Under the pieces are notes generated by a model that saw only the letters and a program-made list of their open reading frames with translations, made no database searches and was not told where the DNA came from. A stretch of 64,000 nt of DNA from Bacteroidales bacterium (lineage in GTDB: Bacteria; Bacteroidota; Bacteroidia; Bacteroidales; VadinHA17), in the NCBI GenBank assembly GCA_016715075.1, contig JADKBK010000012.1, positions 1-64,000 of the forward strand, given 5' to 3'. Shown here piece after piece: positions 28,382-38,402 of this stretch. Made by a program: the position numbers and the translations under genes. How positions within the stretch are numbered: position 1 is the first letter of the stretch; every line of letters begins with the position of its first letter.

Positions 28382-29653
28382 ATGATAAATTTTAATTCTG
28401 AAGTAAAAAAACTGTTATCATTATCAGTTATCTTTTTATTTTTTCAGACGGCATTTTTACCAGTTGCAAATTCACAGTATCCGGGTATTGATGAATCAAT
28501 TGCACAAAACAGAAAAGGCGAGCTGATCATAAGATCAAAGCCCGGTGACAAGGTAACTGTTGAACAAATAAGTCATGAATTCTGGTTTGGATGCGCCATC
28601 AGCAACAGTCTCGCAGGCGGAGGAATGTCAGAGAGCGATTTGCGGCAGTATAAGGAGAAATTCCTTGTGAATTTTAATTCAGCTGTGACTGAAAATGCAG
28701 TGAAGTGGCTGAGTATGGAGCGCAACAAGGGTGAAGTGAATTATGATATTGTAGACGGGATACTGAAATGGACAGAAGAGAACAATATTCCTCTTCGTGG
28801 ACATAACCTGTATTGGGGAGTTCCTGATCGGGTACAACCCTGGCTTAAGGAAATGAATGATAATGAACTCCGACAGGCATTACAAACAAGGGGCGAGACA
28901 GTAACCTCGCGTTACAGGGGGCGTTTTGCCGAGTACGATCTGAATAATGAGATGGTTCATGGTAATTACTATGAAGACAGACTTGGCCCGGATATAACCA
29001 AACAGATGGCACAGTGGGCACATAACGGAGATCCTGATGCAAAACTCTATTTAAATGAATATGATATTCTGACCGGGAAAAGGCTGGCCGATTACATGGC
29101 CCAGATAAGGACACTTTTGAAACAGGGTGTCCCTATTGCAGGGATTGGTGTTCAGGGGCATCTCCATGCAGAGACTTTTGACAGGGATCAACTCAGGAAC
29201 GCATTGGATTCACTGGCTGTTTTCAAATTGCCAATTAAGGTTACCGAGTTTAATATGCCGGGTCAGCGCTCAAAATTTCTTGTAAAGAAAATAACTGAAA
29301 TGACACCGCAGGAAGCGGAATTAAATGCCAGTGAGATAGTCGATTACTATAAGATCTGTTTTGCACATCCTGCTGTCGATGGGATCATAATGTGGGGATT
29401 TTGGGCAGGAGCCAACTGGATACCTGTTTCATCGCTTTATAAAAGAGACTGGTCACCTTATCCTGCTGCTGAGGCGTATCATAATCTTATATTTCATGAG
29501 TGGTGGACCAAAGAATCGGGGATTGTCAACAACAATGGAATATACACAACCTCTGCTTTCGTTGGAAAGTATAAGGTAACAGTTAATGGTAAAACAGAGG
29601 TGATTGATCTTCCAAAAGCTCAAGGGAAAGTTATTGTTAACTTCATAAAATAG
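28382..29653 (+). CDS. GH10 endo-1,4-beta-xylanase
   Basis: The 423-residue secreted enzyme (signal to about residue 32) hydrolyses beta-1,4-xylan. After a short N-terminal beta segment the GH10 TIM barrel begins with FWFGCAISNS, then RGHNLYW at about 140, the acid/base motif DLNNEM with Glu190 and the nucleophile motif KVTEFNM with Glu289, and a late MWGFWAGANW. A short C-terminal beta domain (about 380-423) resembles the tail of Bacteroidota GH10 proteins. It stands alone; no xylan-binding or SusC/D partners are adjacent. Confidence 0.93.
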   Translation: MINFNSEVKKLLSLSVIFLFFQTAFLPVANSQYPGIDESIAQNRKGELIIRSKPGDKVTVEQISHEFWFGCAISNSLAGGGMSESDLRQYKEKFLVNFNSAVTENAVKWLSMERNKGEVNYDIVDGILKWTEENNIPLRGHNLYWGVPDRVQPWLKEMNDNELRQALQTRGETVTSRYRGRFAEYDLNNEMVHGNYYEDRLGPDITKQMAQWAHNGDPDAKLYLNEYDILTGKRLADYMAQIRTLLKQGVPIAGIGVQGHLHAETFDRDQLRNALDSLAVFKLPIKVTEFNMPGQRSKFLVKKITEMTPQEAELNASEIVDYYKICFAHPAVDGIIMWGFWAGANWIPVSSLYKRDWSPYPAAEAYHNLIFHEWWTKESGIVNNNGIYTTSAFVGKYKVTVNGKTEVIDLPKAQGKVIVNFIK

Positions 29654-29732
29654 CCTTCCGTACGGAGTAATTCAGGTTTTGTGATGATTCTTGCAGAATC
29701 TTTATGCTGTTTCCTGAGATCGGGATTAATTA

Positions 29733-31196
29733 CTATTGTTTATTGACTTCTTCAACATCGAAAATTTTGTTTCTGTCCCATTCAAGCCAGTACTTCAAAG
29801 CGTTGTGACGTATGAGCTTCCAATAGCCATCATCCATAAGGCCGAATTTCAGAATACCCTCATTAATATCTGAATCGACCTTATCCAGATATTCCTGCTT
29901 AAGGCTAATTCTTACAGACCGGCCTCTGAAGGTAAAGAGTGCAGCTGGCTTCTTTATGCTGTCGTCAGCAAGATGAATAGTTCCCATTCCAAGTGTTGCT
30001 CCGGTGCTGACCTGAAGGCCGTCATTCAGGCAGCTGTAGGGAGGCTTTGATCCTGCATAGGTAACAACATCCAGCATATCGGGTCCTGCGCCAAATATTT
30101 CCCTGGCCCTGATACCCATCTTTGCCCCTACGATCGAAAAGACTCCTAGATGCCCGTGGAATTCATCCGTCATTACATTTGCTTTCCATTCGTCCATGCC
30201 ATAGCGTGCTATTGCTGAGTCAATTATAGGCCGAACATCATATCTGAATAGTTCTCTCTGTACCGGGAACATGCTGAATACAATATTCCTGCCTGGAGCA
30301 TAGCTCCCTTTAATCATATCAGATATTGCCTCATTTATCCCTGGCAGATCGTAATCCTTATTGTATCTTACCTTAAGACGATCCGTCATTGTGTTGATGC
30401 TGAAAAGCTCAGGATTTGTAAGATAAAGAGCAACAAGGTCATCTGAGAGCCGGAAATGATTCTGTTGCAGCTTTTCCATAACAGCCTTCTGACTGTGAAC
30501 TGTAAAAATTGCAGTTGCCAGTCTGGTTTTTGACTGACTGCAAACGTTATAAAGTTCCTGATCGAATAATGCATCGCTCTTTCCCAGATTGGAAATAACA
30601 TCTATTCTCAGTCCTGATTTGAAAACAATATCTGCACTCTCCCTGTCGCATTCATAATTAAATCCCTTCAATGGCTTTACGGATTCGGTATACCATATTA
30701 TCCTCTCTATCTGTGATAACATTTTTACGTCATTATTAATAATGGCGGCAATATTTGTGAGAGGGCCAAGACAGACAAGAATGATTTTTTCCTTACTGTT
30801 CCTTAAACAATCAGTCAGACAGGTTTTGGCATTAGTTTCAGATGGCTTAATATGTGGGTCTGTTCCCCATTTTATCTGCCTGTTGAACTGACGCCATGGC
30901 GGATTGATACCTTTCAGGGCAGGTCCGGGAGCAACAGGGATGCTTTCAGCATCAAATTCATTCAGGAGTGAAGCAACTTTTTGAGCTCCTTCCTCCGGAG
31001 GGAGTGAACCATCTGAAACCAAAACGGCCTTAACAGTTATCTCGGGTCGTGAAAGCAGATAGCTTATGGCACGCATATCATCAATGGCGCCATCTGTATC
31101 AATTATAATAGTATGGTTTATTTTAGCCGTCAATGGCTGTGACCAGGCACTGGTTACGGCAAAAATCAGTACGAGAATCAGAAAGGGGTGTTTCAT
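29733..31196 (-). CDS. Fusion of nucleoside hydrolase-like and FmdE-like domains, secreted
   Basis: The 487-residue protein has a signal peptide (cleavage near AWSQ). Residues 28-300 are an inosine/uridine-preferring nucleoside hydrolase domain, with the metal-binding DTDGAIDD at 33-40 and LVCLGPLTNIAAI. Residues about 340-480 match the FmdE (formylmethanofuran dehydrogenase subunit E) family: DEFHGHLGVFSIVGAKMG and GLQVSTGATLGMG. The cysteines usual in FmdE (HGHxC, TGCT) are missing here. A secreted two-domain protein of this kind is unusual; it may hydrolyse N-glycosidic or related bonds. It is 12 bp downstream of the YqeY gene on the same strand. Confidence 0.8.
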   Translation of the reverse strand: MKHPFLILVLIFAVTSAWSQPLTAKINHTIIIDTDGAIDDMRAISYLLSRPEITVKAVLVSDGSLPPEEGAQKVASLLNEFDAESIPVAPGPALKGINPPWRQFNRQIKWGTDPHIKPSETNAKTCLTDCLRNSKEKIILVCLGPLTNIAAIINNDVKMLSQIERIIWYTESVKPLKGFNYECDRESADIVFKSGLRIDVISNLGKSDALFDQELYNVCSQSKTRLATAIFTVHSQKAVMEKLQQNHFRLSDDLVALYLTNPELFSINTMTDRLKVRYNKDYDLPGINEAISDMIKGSYAPGRNIVFSMFPVQRELFRYDVRPIIDSAIARYGMDEWKANVMTDEFHGHLGVFSIVGAKMGIRAREIFGAGPDMLDVVTYAGSKPPYSCLNDGLQVSTGATLGMGTIHLADDSIKKPAALFTFRGRSVRISLKQEYLDKVDSDINEGILKFGLMDDGYWKLIRHNALKYWLEWDRNKIFDVEEVNKQ

Positions 31197-31208
31197 GGAT
31201 CTTCTTTC

Positions 31209-31658
31209 TCAGGCAAGCAGTTCCTTCACTTTGGCAGAGATCTCTTTCCCATCTGCTTTGCCGGCAAGTTCTTTGGTGGCGACCCCCATAACTTTACCCA
31301 TCTCTGACGGTGACTTTGCTCCGGTTCGGGCAATTATCTCCTTAATGATTTTTGTAAGTTCCTCATCTCCCATTTTTGCAGGAAGGTACCTCTCAAGAAC
31401 ATCAGCTTCAATGACTTCCTTCTCATAGAGGTCCATTCTGTTCTGTTCCTTGTATATCGCGGCGGATTCCCTCCTCTGTTTAACCAGTTTCTGTACGATC
31501 TTCAGCTCCTCCTCAGGGGCGAGTACTGAAGTTGCACCCTTTTCTGCTTTTGCAAGGATAAAGGCTGTCTTCGCTGCACGGATGGCCTCAAGAGCAACTT
31601 TATCCTTCGCTTTCATGGCATTTATCAGGTCGCTTGCAATTTTTTCGGCTAATGACAT
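31209..31658 (-). CDS. GatB/YqeY domain protein
   Basis: The 149-residue cytosolic protein is a stand-alone YqeY family member, related to the C-terminal tRNA-interacting domain of GatB. Typical segments are INAMKAKDKVALEAIRAAK, LKIVQKLVKQRRESAAIYKEQNR and the terminal GKVMGVATKELAGKADGKEISAKVKELL. It may act in amidation of misacylated tRNA, though stand-alone YqeY function is not established. Start and length are typical. Confidence 0.93.
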   Translation of the reverse strand: MSLAEKIASDLINAMKAKDKVALEAIRAAKTAFILAKAEKGATSVLAPEEELKIVQKLVKQRRESAAIYKEQNRMDLYEKEVIEADVLERYLPAKMGDEELTKIIKEIIARTGAKSPSEMGKVMGVATKELAGKADGKEISAKVKELLA

Positions 31659-31707
31659 AATTCTTGTTTTTATGATTCAAAAATACATATTTTCTCTGAT
31701 CTTTTTT

Positions 31708-31812
31708 GTCATTCAATGGTCATTCAATAGTCATTAGGTAGTCATTAAGTAGTCATTAGGTAGTCATTAAGTAGTCATTAAGTAGTCATTAAGTAGTCAT
31801 TAAGTAGTCATT
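31708..31812. repeat. Helically phased GTCATT array, 10 boxes at exactly 11 bp
   Basis: GTCATT starts at 31708, 31719, 31730, 31741, 31752, 31763, 31774, 31785, 31796 and 31807, every 11 bp without exception. The fillers are CAATG, CAATA, AGGTA or AAGTA. This is the same box as at 1-3.7 kb, but the hairpin-bearing 18-bp intervals are absent. It lies between YqeY (its upstream side) and the end of the T9SS deacetylase gene. Confidence 0.95.
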
Positions 31813-31866
31813 ATCATTATTCCCTCTGGTTCCCGAGCGGGGAAAATTATCTGTTTGTCCGGCCAG

Positions 31867-34400
31867 TTATTTCAAAATTGAGATCTTAATTGTTTCGGTA
31901 AAACTTTTAGTCCTCATTACAAGAAAATAGATCCCTGATGAAAAATTTCCTGACTCGAATTTTATTTTATAGTTACCGGCCACCATATAATCACTCACAA
32001 GTGATCTGCACTTAATCCCTGCAAATTGTATAACTCCATAGATACAGGGCCCTCCTCAGGCAGATCATATTCTATCCATGTAAATGCATTGAAGGGATTG
32101 GGATAATTCTGATGAAGCAGATTCGGATTTACCTCAAGATTCACTTCAATTTCAAAAGGGTAAAAGATTTCATCGGGAGATGAGATAGTGATAGTCTTCC
32201 GGTAATTTCCCACAGGTAAGCCACTACTATTCACAGAGATCATGATTGTATCATTCAACAGGCCTGAATTTGGCGTAATACTTAACCTCCAGTTTTGACC
32301 ACTTCCGTTTACAGATGCATTCCACCTGACAGGATCAGCTCCCTGTGTTAAAATAGCAAGACTCTGATTATCCGGATTTCGGTTCACTACAGTGTTAAAA
32401 TTCAGAATATCGGGATTAAGACTTACAGGGACAGCGTATTCGCTCCTGAAATTTATCCTAACAGGTTTTTCCATCCCTGGTTCCAGCCGTACATTTGTAA
32501 ACAATATAATGTTACCTTCCGATTTTTCAGTCCTGAAGGAGTTTATAACCCCGTCAATAACTACATTTTCCACCAGTCTGTTATCTTCAATATCAATCTC
32601 CATTGTTACTATATCTTCTACTCCGAAAGATTTTTCAAATTCCCTCGACGCAGTTGAAGGAACCGGTAGTCGTGATACAGCAAATGAGACATTATCAGAA
32701 GCTTCAGAGTAATTGCTTAGGATAACCCCGTCGCGCTGAATTATGTACTTAATTATAGTTCCGATAGGAGCAACCCAGATATTTTTTGATTTAGCATAAG
32801 TTATCGCGCCGTCATCATTTGTCATGTTGTGCAGTACCAGATTGAACCATTTATGATGGGAAACAGCTGAATCAACCAGTGGTTTCAGATCCGATGGCGG
32901 AAAGGGAGTGTGTTCATGGGAGTTATAACTCTTCAGGTTCATGAAGTTATCAGGAGTGGCATCCTCGAGCTGATTTATGTTATAACCTCTCGCACTCATG
33001 AAATATTCGGAGGCAACAGCCTGTTCCCTGTAATTTGTATAACCGCATGGCCAGACAAGAGATATGAGCTTATCAGGAAGCAAAGGTGTATATGCACACA
33101 AATTAGTAATGTTTGGCAGTATCTCCTGAAATTTCAGGTTGAGGTCGGAAACAGTATTGCACGGGTGGTTCACAAGGTGTGATCCGAGTTCCATTCCGGC
33201 ATGATAATAGGCAGTATAAAATGCTGGCGGAGTTGTGCCGTTAGTGACATATGTCCCCTTAAACCCGTTTTTGGATAGTTCGTCATAACCTGAAGGCTGA
33301 CCATCGTCAACTGATACGCTCATTGCTCCATCAACCCCATCTTTCCAGAGTGAAATCTTAACCGGAACATTCGGATTGACTATTAATGAAACCGGAATAA
33401 TTACTGGTTCCCCTGTTGACTGGACAGATTCAAGTTTAATATTTCCATGATAGAGACCCGGTTCCAGTCCTGAGGTATTTACGCCTATCTTCAGAACAGC
33501 GTCCGTCAATCCATTTTCTGTATCGCAAGTTATCCATGAGGCATCAGATGATTGCTTCCATCCGATTATTTTGCCCATGGCTGAAAAAATAAAAAGTGAT
33601 CGTTTTTCAGACAGCAGGACTCCCTTCCTTGCATTGAAAACTATCGCACCGGGATGGGCTCTGAGTTCATCGGTTATTGGCGGCAATGGCTGGGTACTTA
33701 TCTCCGCCCAGCCAAAATCAGCTTCGGGAAATCCTCCTGGCGAAGCTCCTGTTTCAATACAAAACCTCGGATTCACGAGTTGCTGAACCACAGTTCCTGT
33801 CTGAATCCAATCTATTCCGTCGAGGGAATAATAAGAAGTGATCGTTTCTGATGCCGGATCCCTGTCGAGTCGCAGAAAGATATTTGTGGTGGCGGTTTCC
33901 GGAAGGGTATTCAGGTTTACTGCATTTCCGGCTTTTTCACTTGTAAACATTATGCAATTTGAAACCTCGAAGGTGCGTGATACCTGGACATAATTATCAT
34001 CATCCTGATAAGCTGCCAGAGTGGCCTGCTGATTATTCTGAGAAGGATTAAATGATACAATCTTTAACCGGATGCTTGTCCATTCGCCGGGCAAATCGCG
34101 GAAGAGGCAATTTTTGGTATTATTGATTCCTTCCCACAGATCCCCGTTATCGACAGGTATTCTTAGTACACCCGGATGGATAAGCTGATCGTATGAAACT
34201 ACGGCTCCTGTTGTCTGTTCAGTGTTTCGTGCGGCACCTGAAGCTGTTTTGGCTGTAAAATCCCAGCCATCTGATACTATAGCGTTCCTGTCGGGATAGG
34301 TAAAGTCTAAGTGAACCTGAGCCTTAACAGGATAAAATACACTGGCGACCAGCATTATGATCAACTGCCGGAATATGAATCTGCTAATTACGGAAATCAT
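31867..34400 (-). CDS. T9SS-secreted polysaccharide deacetylase-like protein, frameshifted near C-terminus
   Basis: The repaired protein is about 844 residues. Start is the ATG complementary to 34398-34400 (a TTG precedes it); signal ends near YPVKAQ. A laminin-G-like N-terminal domain (about 25-240) is followed by a Dockerin-neighbour type BACON-like beta segment (about 255-345), a NodB-type deacetylase domain with SVSVDDG near 360 and GSHLVNHPC near 403 (Asp and HxxxH metal ligands), and a second beta region. The C-terminus LLHQNYPNPFNAFTWIEYDLP is a type IX secretion sorting domain; the ORF stops at 31995, but the next frame continues IKCRSLVSDYMVAGNYKIKF to a stop at 31867. One G is missing near 32020. 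It should be outer-membrane translocated and act on an acetylated polysaccharide. Confidence 0.78.
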
Positions 34401-34435
34401 CAATTATGGATAATGTGAAGATCTCTGCAAGATAG

Positions 34436-35377
34436 TCAATAAATCTTTGTCCTTACCGAGGAGAGCGAATCATTGACTGTCTTTCCGCTGTTAAGCTTCC
34501 CATTTATGGCATCCTGTCTGTATGGTTTGCTGGCATCATAAAATTCTTCAGAAAGATCCGCCTCAGATATCAGAACCCCGGGTGTATTTGCCTGAAGCTT
34601 ATTTTGAATTAGCCCGTCGGGGGTAATAAACTGACAGGGCCAGCTCTCCGGTGCAGAAGAATTGGTAAGTGATAGATAGAAATAATTAGTTGCAGCATGA
34701 GCCTGTGCTGAAACAGGCATTATTACAGGATGAATACTCCCTGTCAGCTGCCTGGCATTGTAAAAGGACTGAAACAGGACATCACATCCCAGTTTCCTGT
34801 ACTCACGATATAGCTCCGGAAACCTGACGTCATAGCAGATCAGCAAACCGCATGTTACTCCCCTGATCTTAAATGTTACAAAATGATCCCCGGGGGAACA
34901 GTATTCCAGATCTGTCCCAGTACAGAAGCGCTTATCATACCTGTCGGTAATTTTACCTTCAGGATTAATTACATAGAGAGAGTTATGAGGTTTATTATTC
35001 CCGCTTAGCTTATGAAGGGACCCCAGGATGACCCAGACATTCAGCTTTTTTGCCAGCGACATCACAGAATCTGTCATCCTATGCAATTCATTCCAGTCAA
35101 AATGCTCAAGTGACATCATGTCTGTGCCGGGATAGCCCGATAATCCACATTCCGGAAAATGAACCACATCAGCCTTTTTAAGCCTGGCCTCCAGCATCTG
35201 AGCTTTAATATAGCGGAAATTATCTTTTATATCTGCTGATACCGGGAACTGGCAGGAGGCAATCCGTATCCTGCCTTCTCTATTAATATCTGACTTTTTC
35301 TGGGCATATACCTCTGATGATCCTGAGAAAGCAGTCAGTAATAGCAGCATGATTAATGTGACTATATTTTTGCTCAT
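34436..35377 (-). CDS. Exported carbon-nitrogen hydrolase (nitrilase superfamily)
   Basis: The 313-residue protein has a signal peptide (cleavage near VYAQ) and then the nitrilase fold with the catalytic triad Glu76 (VHFPECGLSG), Lys149 (DRYDKRF) and Cys181 (GLLICYDVRFPELYR). It probably hydrolyses an amide or N-carbamoyl group outside the cytoplasm. It sits in the leftward operon behind the amidohydrolase and before the deacetylase, which suggests action on an N-substituted sugar or its breakdown product. Cytosolic nitrilases are the norm; export is the notable feature. A second, non-exported family member is at 50932-51759. Confidence 0.85.
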   Translation of the reverse strand: MSKNIVTLIMLLLLTAFSGSSEVYAQKKSDINREGRIRIASCQFPVSADIKDNFRYIKAQMLEARLKKADVVHFPECGLSGYPGTDMMSLEHFDWNELHRMTDSVMSLAKKLNVWVILGSLHKLSGNNKPHNSLYVINPEGKITDRYDKRFCTGTDLEYCSPGDHFVTFKIRGVTCGLLICYDVRFPELYREYRKLGCDVLFQSFYNARQLTGSIHPVIMPVSAQAHAATNYFYLSLTNSSAPESWPCQFITPDGLIQNKLQANTPGVLISEADLSEEFYDASKPYRQDAINGKLNSGKTVNDSLSSVRTKIY

Positions 35378-35445
35378 AATAAGAATCTTTTAAACGTTGG
35401 AATATTTTAAAAGTGATCTTCAGAATATCAGATGCCTTTCGGTTT

Positions 35446-36519
35446 CTATTTCAGGATTCTTGCGGCGTTATCGTGATAGATCTTTTTAAGTATGTTTCCG
35501 GGGAGTCCGAAGCCATTCAGTGCCCAGTGATATCCAAACAGATCAGTTTCGTAAAAATGTTCATCCTTTGACTCCAGTATTCTGAATGTTGTCCTGTACA
35601 TCGGGATGTCGAAAGACATATCGGTACCGTATAAAAGTCTGTCCTGATATTTTTCAAAAAATGCCAGCATATATCTTGGCACCGGGGCAGACTCAGCATA
35701 CCTTGCAGAGATATCTGCGAAGAAGTTAGGGTACTTGTCAAAAAGGACTCCCAGCTTTGCCAGATCGTGATTAAGGTTGGCATAATGACAGGCAATAAAA
35801 GTAGTTTTAGGATTGTTTTTTACTGCGTTCTCAAGTGTTTGAAGCAAGGCATCAAATCCTATTATCCCAGGTTTAGTCATGTCAATGCGCCAGGTCTCTG
35901 CATTCATCAGACCATCGTTGGTAGAATCCATTTTTTCATACATCCAGATAGGATCTGCGACGTGAATACTTATCGGCATTCCCAGCTGGGCACATTTCTC
36001 AAAAAGAGGTTTCATCCTCGGGTCATCGAAGTGCATTCCCCAGGCTTTGACCGGATCGCTAAAGAACATCCCAAGACCTTTGTCACCCTCTTCGCCAACA
36101 CCTTTTGCTCCCATTTTGAAACAGCGTTCTAGCTCTTTTACTGCAGCCGGACCGTAACCTGGTTTATCATAACCTGTGTAATCAAATCCGCACCATACCT
36201 CGAAGCGGTTGCTGTATTTTCCATAGAGTTTGCAGACAGAGTCAAAATCTGATCCCGATGTTTCAGTCAGGATAACTGATTTTTCAATGCCGCATGCGTC
36301 CATTGCCTTTATCCATTCCTTAATCCCGGCATCATTTTTTGCATAAGCGTGGGTATGTGCATCTATTATTGGGTATGCAGCTCTTTCAATATTACTTACG
36401 GGCACTTTGAAAATTGATACCGGCCTATAATCTTTCAGCAGGATATTTTCTGCTTTCTGTGCCTGCAGGGAAGTAAAGGCCATGATAGCCAGAACCAGAA
36501 GAGTAAGCTTTGTTTTCAT
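35446..36519 (-). CDS. Exported amidohydrolase-family (Amidohydro_2) protein
   Basis: The 357-residue protein has a signal peptide (SLQAQ) and a TIM-barrel amidohydrolase domain: IIDAHTHAYA with His55/His57, an ISIHVADP metal-ligand His in mid-protein, HYANLNHD, and a late LLYGTDMSFD Asp. This Amidohydro_2 group includes decarboxylases and lactonases acting on small organic acids. It starts 7 bp after kbaY and therefore belongs to the tagatose-pathway operon, an unusual partner that may process an acylated or lactone form of the sugar. Confidence 0.83.
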   Translation of the reverse strand: MKTKLTLLVLAIMAFTSLQAQKAENILLKDYRPVSIFKVPVSNIERAAYPIIDAHTHAYAKNDAGIKEWIKAMDACGIEKSVILTETSGSDFDSVCKLYGKYSNRFEVWCGFDYTGYDKPGYGPAAVKELERCFKMGAKGVGEEGDKGLGMFFSDPVKAWGMHFDDPRMKPLFEKCAQLGMPISIHVADPIWMYEKMDSTNDGLMNAETWRIDMTKPGIIGFDALLQTLENAVKNNPKTTFIACHYANLNHDLAKLGVLFDKYPNFFADISARYAESAPVPRYMLAFFEKYQDRLLYGTDMSFDIPMYRTTFRILESKDEHFYETDLFGYHWALNGFGLPGNILKKIYHDNAARILK

Positions 36520-36526
36520 ATCTTTA

Positions 36527-37348
36527 TCATGCTTTATTAATAGTTAACAGTTTTTTCTCGATCAGATCCACCACTGCCTGCGTGGCATCAGGGAAAACAA
36601 TACGAAGATCAATCTCATTGTTGAATTTCAGTCTCTCTTTCAGTGCAAGCATAAAAGTGTTTTTCGTCTCTGTAGCCAGGTTTATTTTACAAATACCGTT
36701 TGCGATTGCCTCACGTATCATGTCATCAGGTATTCCGGAGCTGCCATGAAGAACCAGTGGAGTAGTTATTGTATTATTTATAAGTGACAGCAGTTCAATG
36801 TCAAGCTTTGGAGCCTGTTTGTAGAAACCATGAGCGGATCCAATTGCAATTGCAAGTGCATCGACCCCGGTGTTTTCAACGAACCGTGCAGCATCTTCGG
36901 GCTGCGTAAACGGATGCTGATCCTGGATCTGACCAAGCTTTGCAACAAAGCCAAGTTCAGCTTCAACAGAAGCATTATACCGTCTGGCAATTTCCACAAC
37001 TGTGGATGTTATATGAATATTCTCATCGAGTGATTTTTCACTTGCATCAATCATTACCGAATCGAATCCGGCATCAAGGCATCTTTGTACCATTTCAATT
37101 GAGCTCCCGTGATCAAGGTGCAACCATGCTTCAACGCCATACTCACGGATTGCAGTTTTTCCCATTGCTGTTGCAATTGAAAGGCTCATGTAGCGGATTG
37201 AACTTTCCGAGAGTTGCAGGATCACAGGCAGCTTAAGATTTGAAGCAGCCTGAAGGATACCTGACAGGGTTTCGAAATTATAGAAATTGGCTGCTAGGAT
37301 AGCCTTTTTTTGAGCCTTGAGCTGTTTGAGTTTATCCTGTAATTTCAT
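36527..37348 (-). CDS. kbaY: Class II ketose-bisphosphate aldolase, catalytic subunit (KbaY/GatY-like)
   Basis: This 273-residue cytosolic zinc enzyme cleaves tagatose-1,6-bisphosphate (or fructose-1,6-bisphosphate) to dihydroxyacetone phosphate and glyceraldehyde-3-phosphate. Key residues are visible: Asp79-His80 in LHLDHG, Glu131 in VEAELG, His173 in GSAHG and His201 in LHGSSGIPDD, followed by KINLATE. Presence of a KbaZ/GatZ gene in the same operon argues for the tagatose type. It follows the PfkB kinase by 3 bp and precedes the amidohydrolase by 7 bp. Confidence 0.88.
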   Translation of the reverse strand: MKLQDKLKQLKAQKKAILAANFYNFETLSGILQAASNLKLPVILQLSESSIRYMSLSIATAMGKTAIREYGVEAWLHLDHGSSIEMVQRCLDAGFDSVMIDASEKSLDENIHITSTVVEIARRYNASVEAELGFVAKLGQIQDQHPFTQPEDAARFVENTGVDALAIAIGSAHGFYKQAPKLDIELLSLINNTITTPLVLHGSSGIPDDMIREAIANGICKINLATETKNTFMLALKERLKFNNEIDLRIVFPDATQAVVDLIEKKLLTINKA

Positions 37349-37351
37349 TTC

Positions 37352-38308
37352 TTACAATTTGTAATTGAATCTTTCCAGTGCTATTTTTCTGACTGTCTCC
37401 TGATTTTCGAAAGCACCGGTGCCGCCTGCCCGGGTAGTATTGATGGCACCTGTCAGAGCTCCCGTTTCCAGACAACTCTTCAAAGGTAAATTCTGTATGA
37501 AGTCCTTTATGAAGCCTGCATCAAAGCTGTCGCCGGCTCCGACACAATCAACAACTGTGTCATTAATGAAAGCTGGCTGTTCAGATAGATCGTTGCCATC
37601 CCACATCAGGGCTCCTTCACTTCCGTTTTTGATTACAATGATGCGGGCAAATTTTTTCAGCTTGCTGATCCCTGCCTCAATGGTACTGCACCCCGACAGA
37701 AATTTAAATTCTGCCATATTCGGAAGGAAAATATCCACGTAAGGCAGCAATTCCTCAAGCGGCAACTCCCATTTTTCTTCAGGATCCCATTGTGTATCGA
37801 GAGATGTTGTAAGCCCGAGTTCTTTTGCCTTTCTGAAAAGCGGAATAAGATCATGCCTTATACCAGGTTGCATGAAGCAATTCGCAAAATGCATATGTCT
37901 TGCTCCGGAAAGAAATCCAAAGTCGATATCCTCAAGCTTCAGATCATTCATTGCCCCGGGATAAGTTACATTGGCACGGTCCTGGTTATAGTTCAGCACG
38001 ATTGTTGCTCCGGTTGACAGAGATTCAGATCTTATTATGTGGCTTGTATCAACATTTTTCCCTTCCAGTGATGAAAGGACTACTTCGGCAAAGTTGTCTT
38101 TACCTATCTTTCCTATGAATGCTACCCTGGGACCCAGAGCGCTTAGGTTGCTGGCAAAGATAGCTGAGGAGCTTCCAAGGGTAACCGACATCGATTTCGC
38201 CATTATTTCCTTGCCGATAACAGGCAGACTATCAATCTCATTAAGAATAATATCGACATTCAGTTCACCAATAACTATTACGTCTGTCTTTTTTTCAGTC
38301 ACACTCAT
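37352..38308 (-). CDS. PfkB-family sugar(-phosphate) kinase
   Basis: The 318-residue kinase of the ribokinase/PfkB family has the N-terminal VIGELNVDIIL signature, DTQWDPEEKW, and the C-terminal signature DCVGAGDSFDAGF with the catalytic Asp. From its place between kbaZ and kbaY it is likely the tagatose-6-phosphate kinase, giving tagatose-1,6-bisphosphate. Sugar specificity cannot be read with confidence. It is 3 bp from kbaY, indicating coupling; a 94-bp gap to kbaZ upstream contains no clear terminator. Confidence 0.85.
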   Translation of the reverse strand: MSVTEKKTDVIVIGELNVDIILNEIDSLPVIGKEIMAKSMSVTLGSSSAIFASNLSALGPRVAFIGKIGKDNFAEVVLSSLEGKNVDTSHIIRSESLSTGATIVLNYNQDRANVTYPGAMNDLKLEDIDFGFLSGARHMHFANCFMQPGIRHDLIPLFRKAKELGLTTSLDTQWDPEEKWELPLEELLPYVDIFLPNMAEFKFLSGCSTIEAGISKLKKFARIIVIKNGSEGALMWDGNDLSEQPAFINDTVVDCVGAGDSFDAGFIKDFIQNLPLKSCLETGALTGAINTTRAGGTGAFENQETVRKIALERFNYKL

Positions 38309-38402
38309 AATTTTTTGCCCTTGATAAAGGTAGTCTGTAATATTTGCATTACTCCGGTTATATGCAGAAAACTCACGGGTAAACTGTTAACCGTCCTGTT
38401 GT

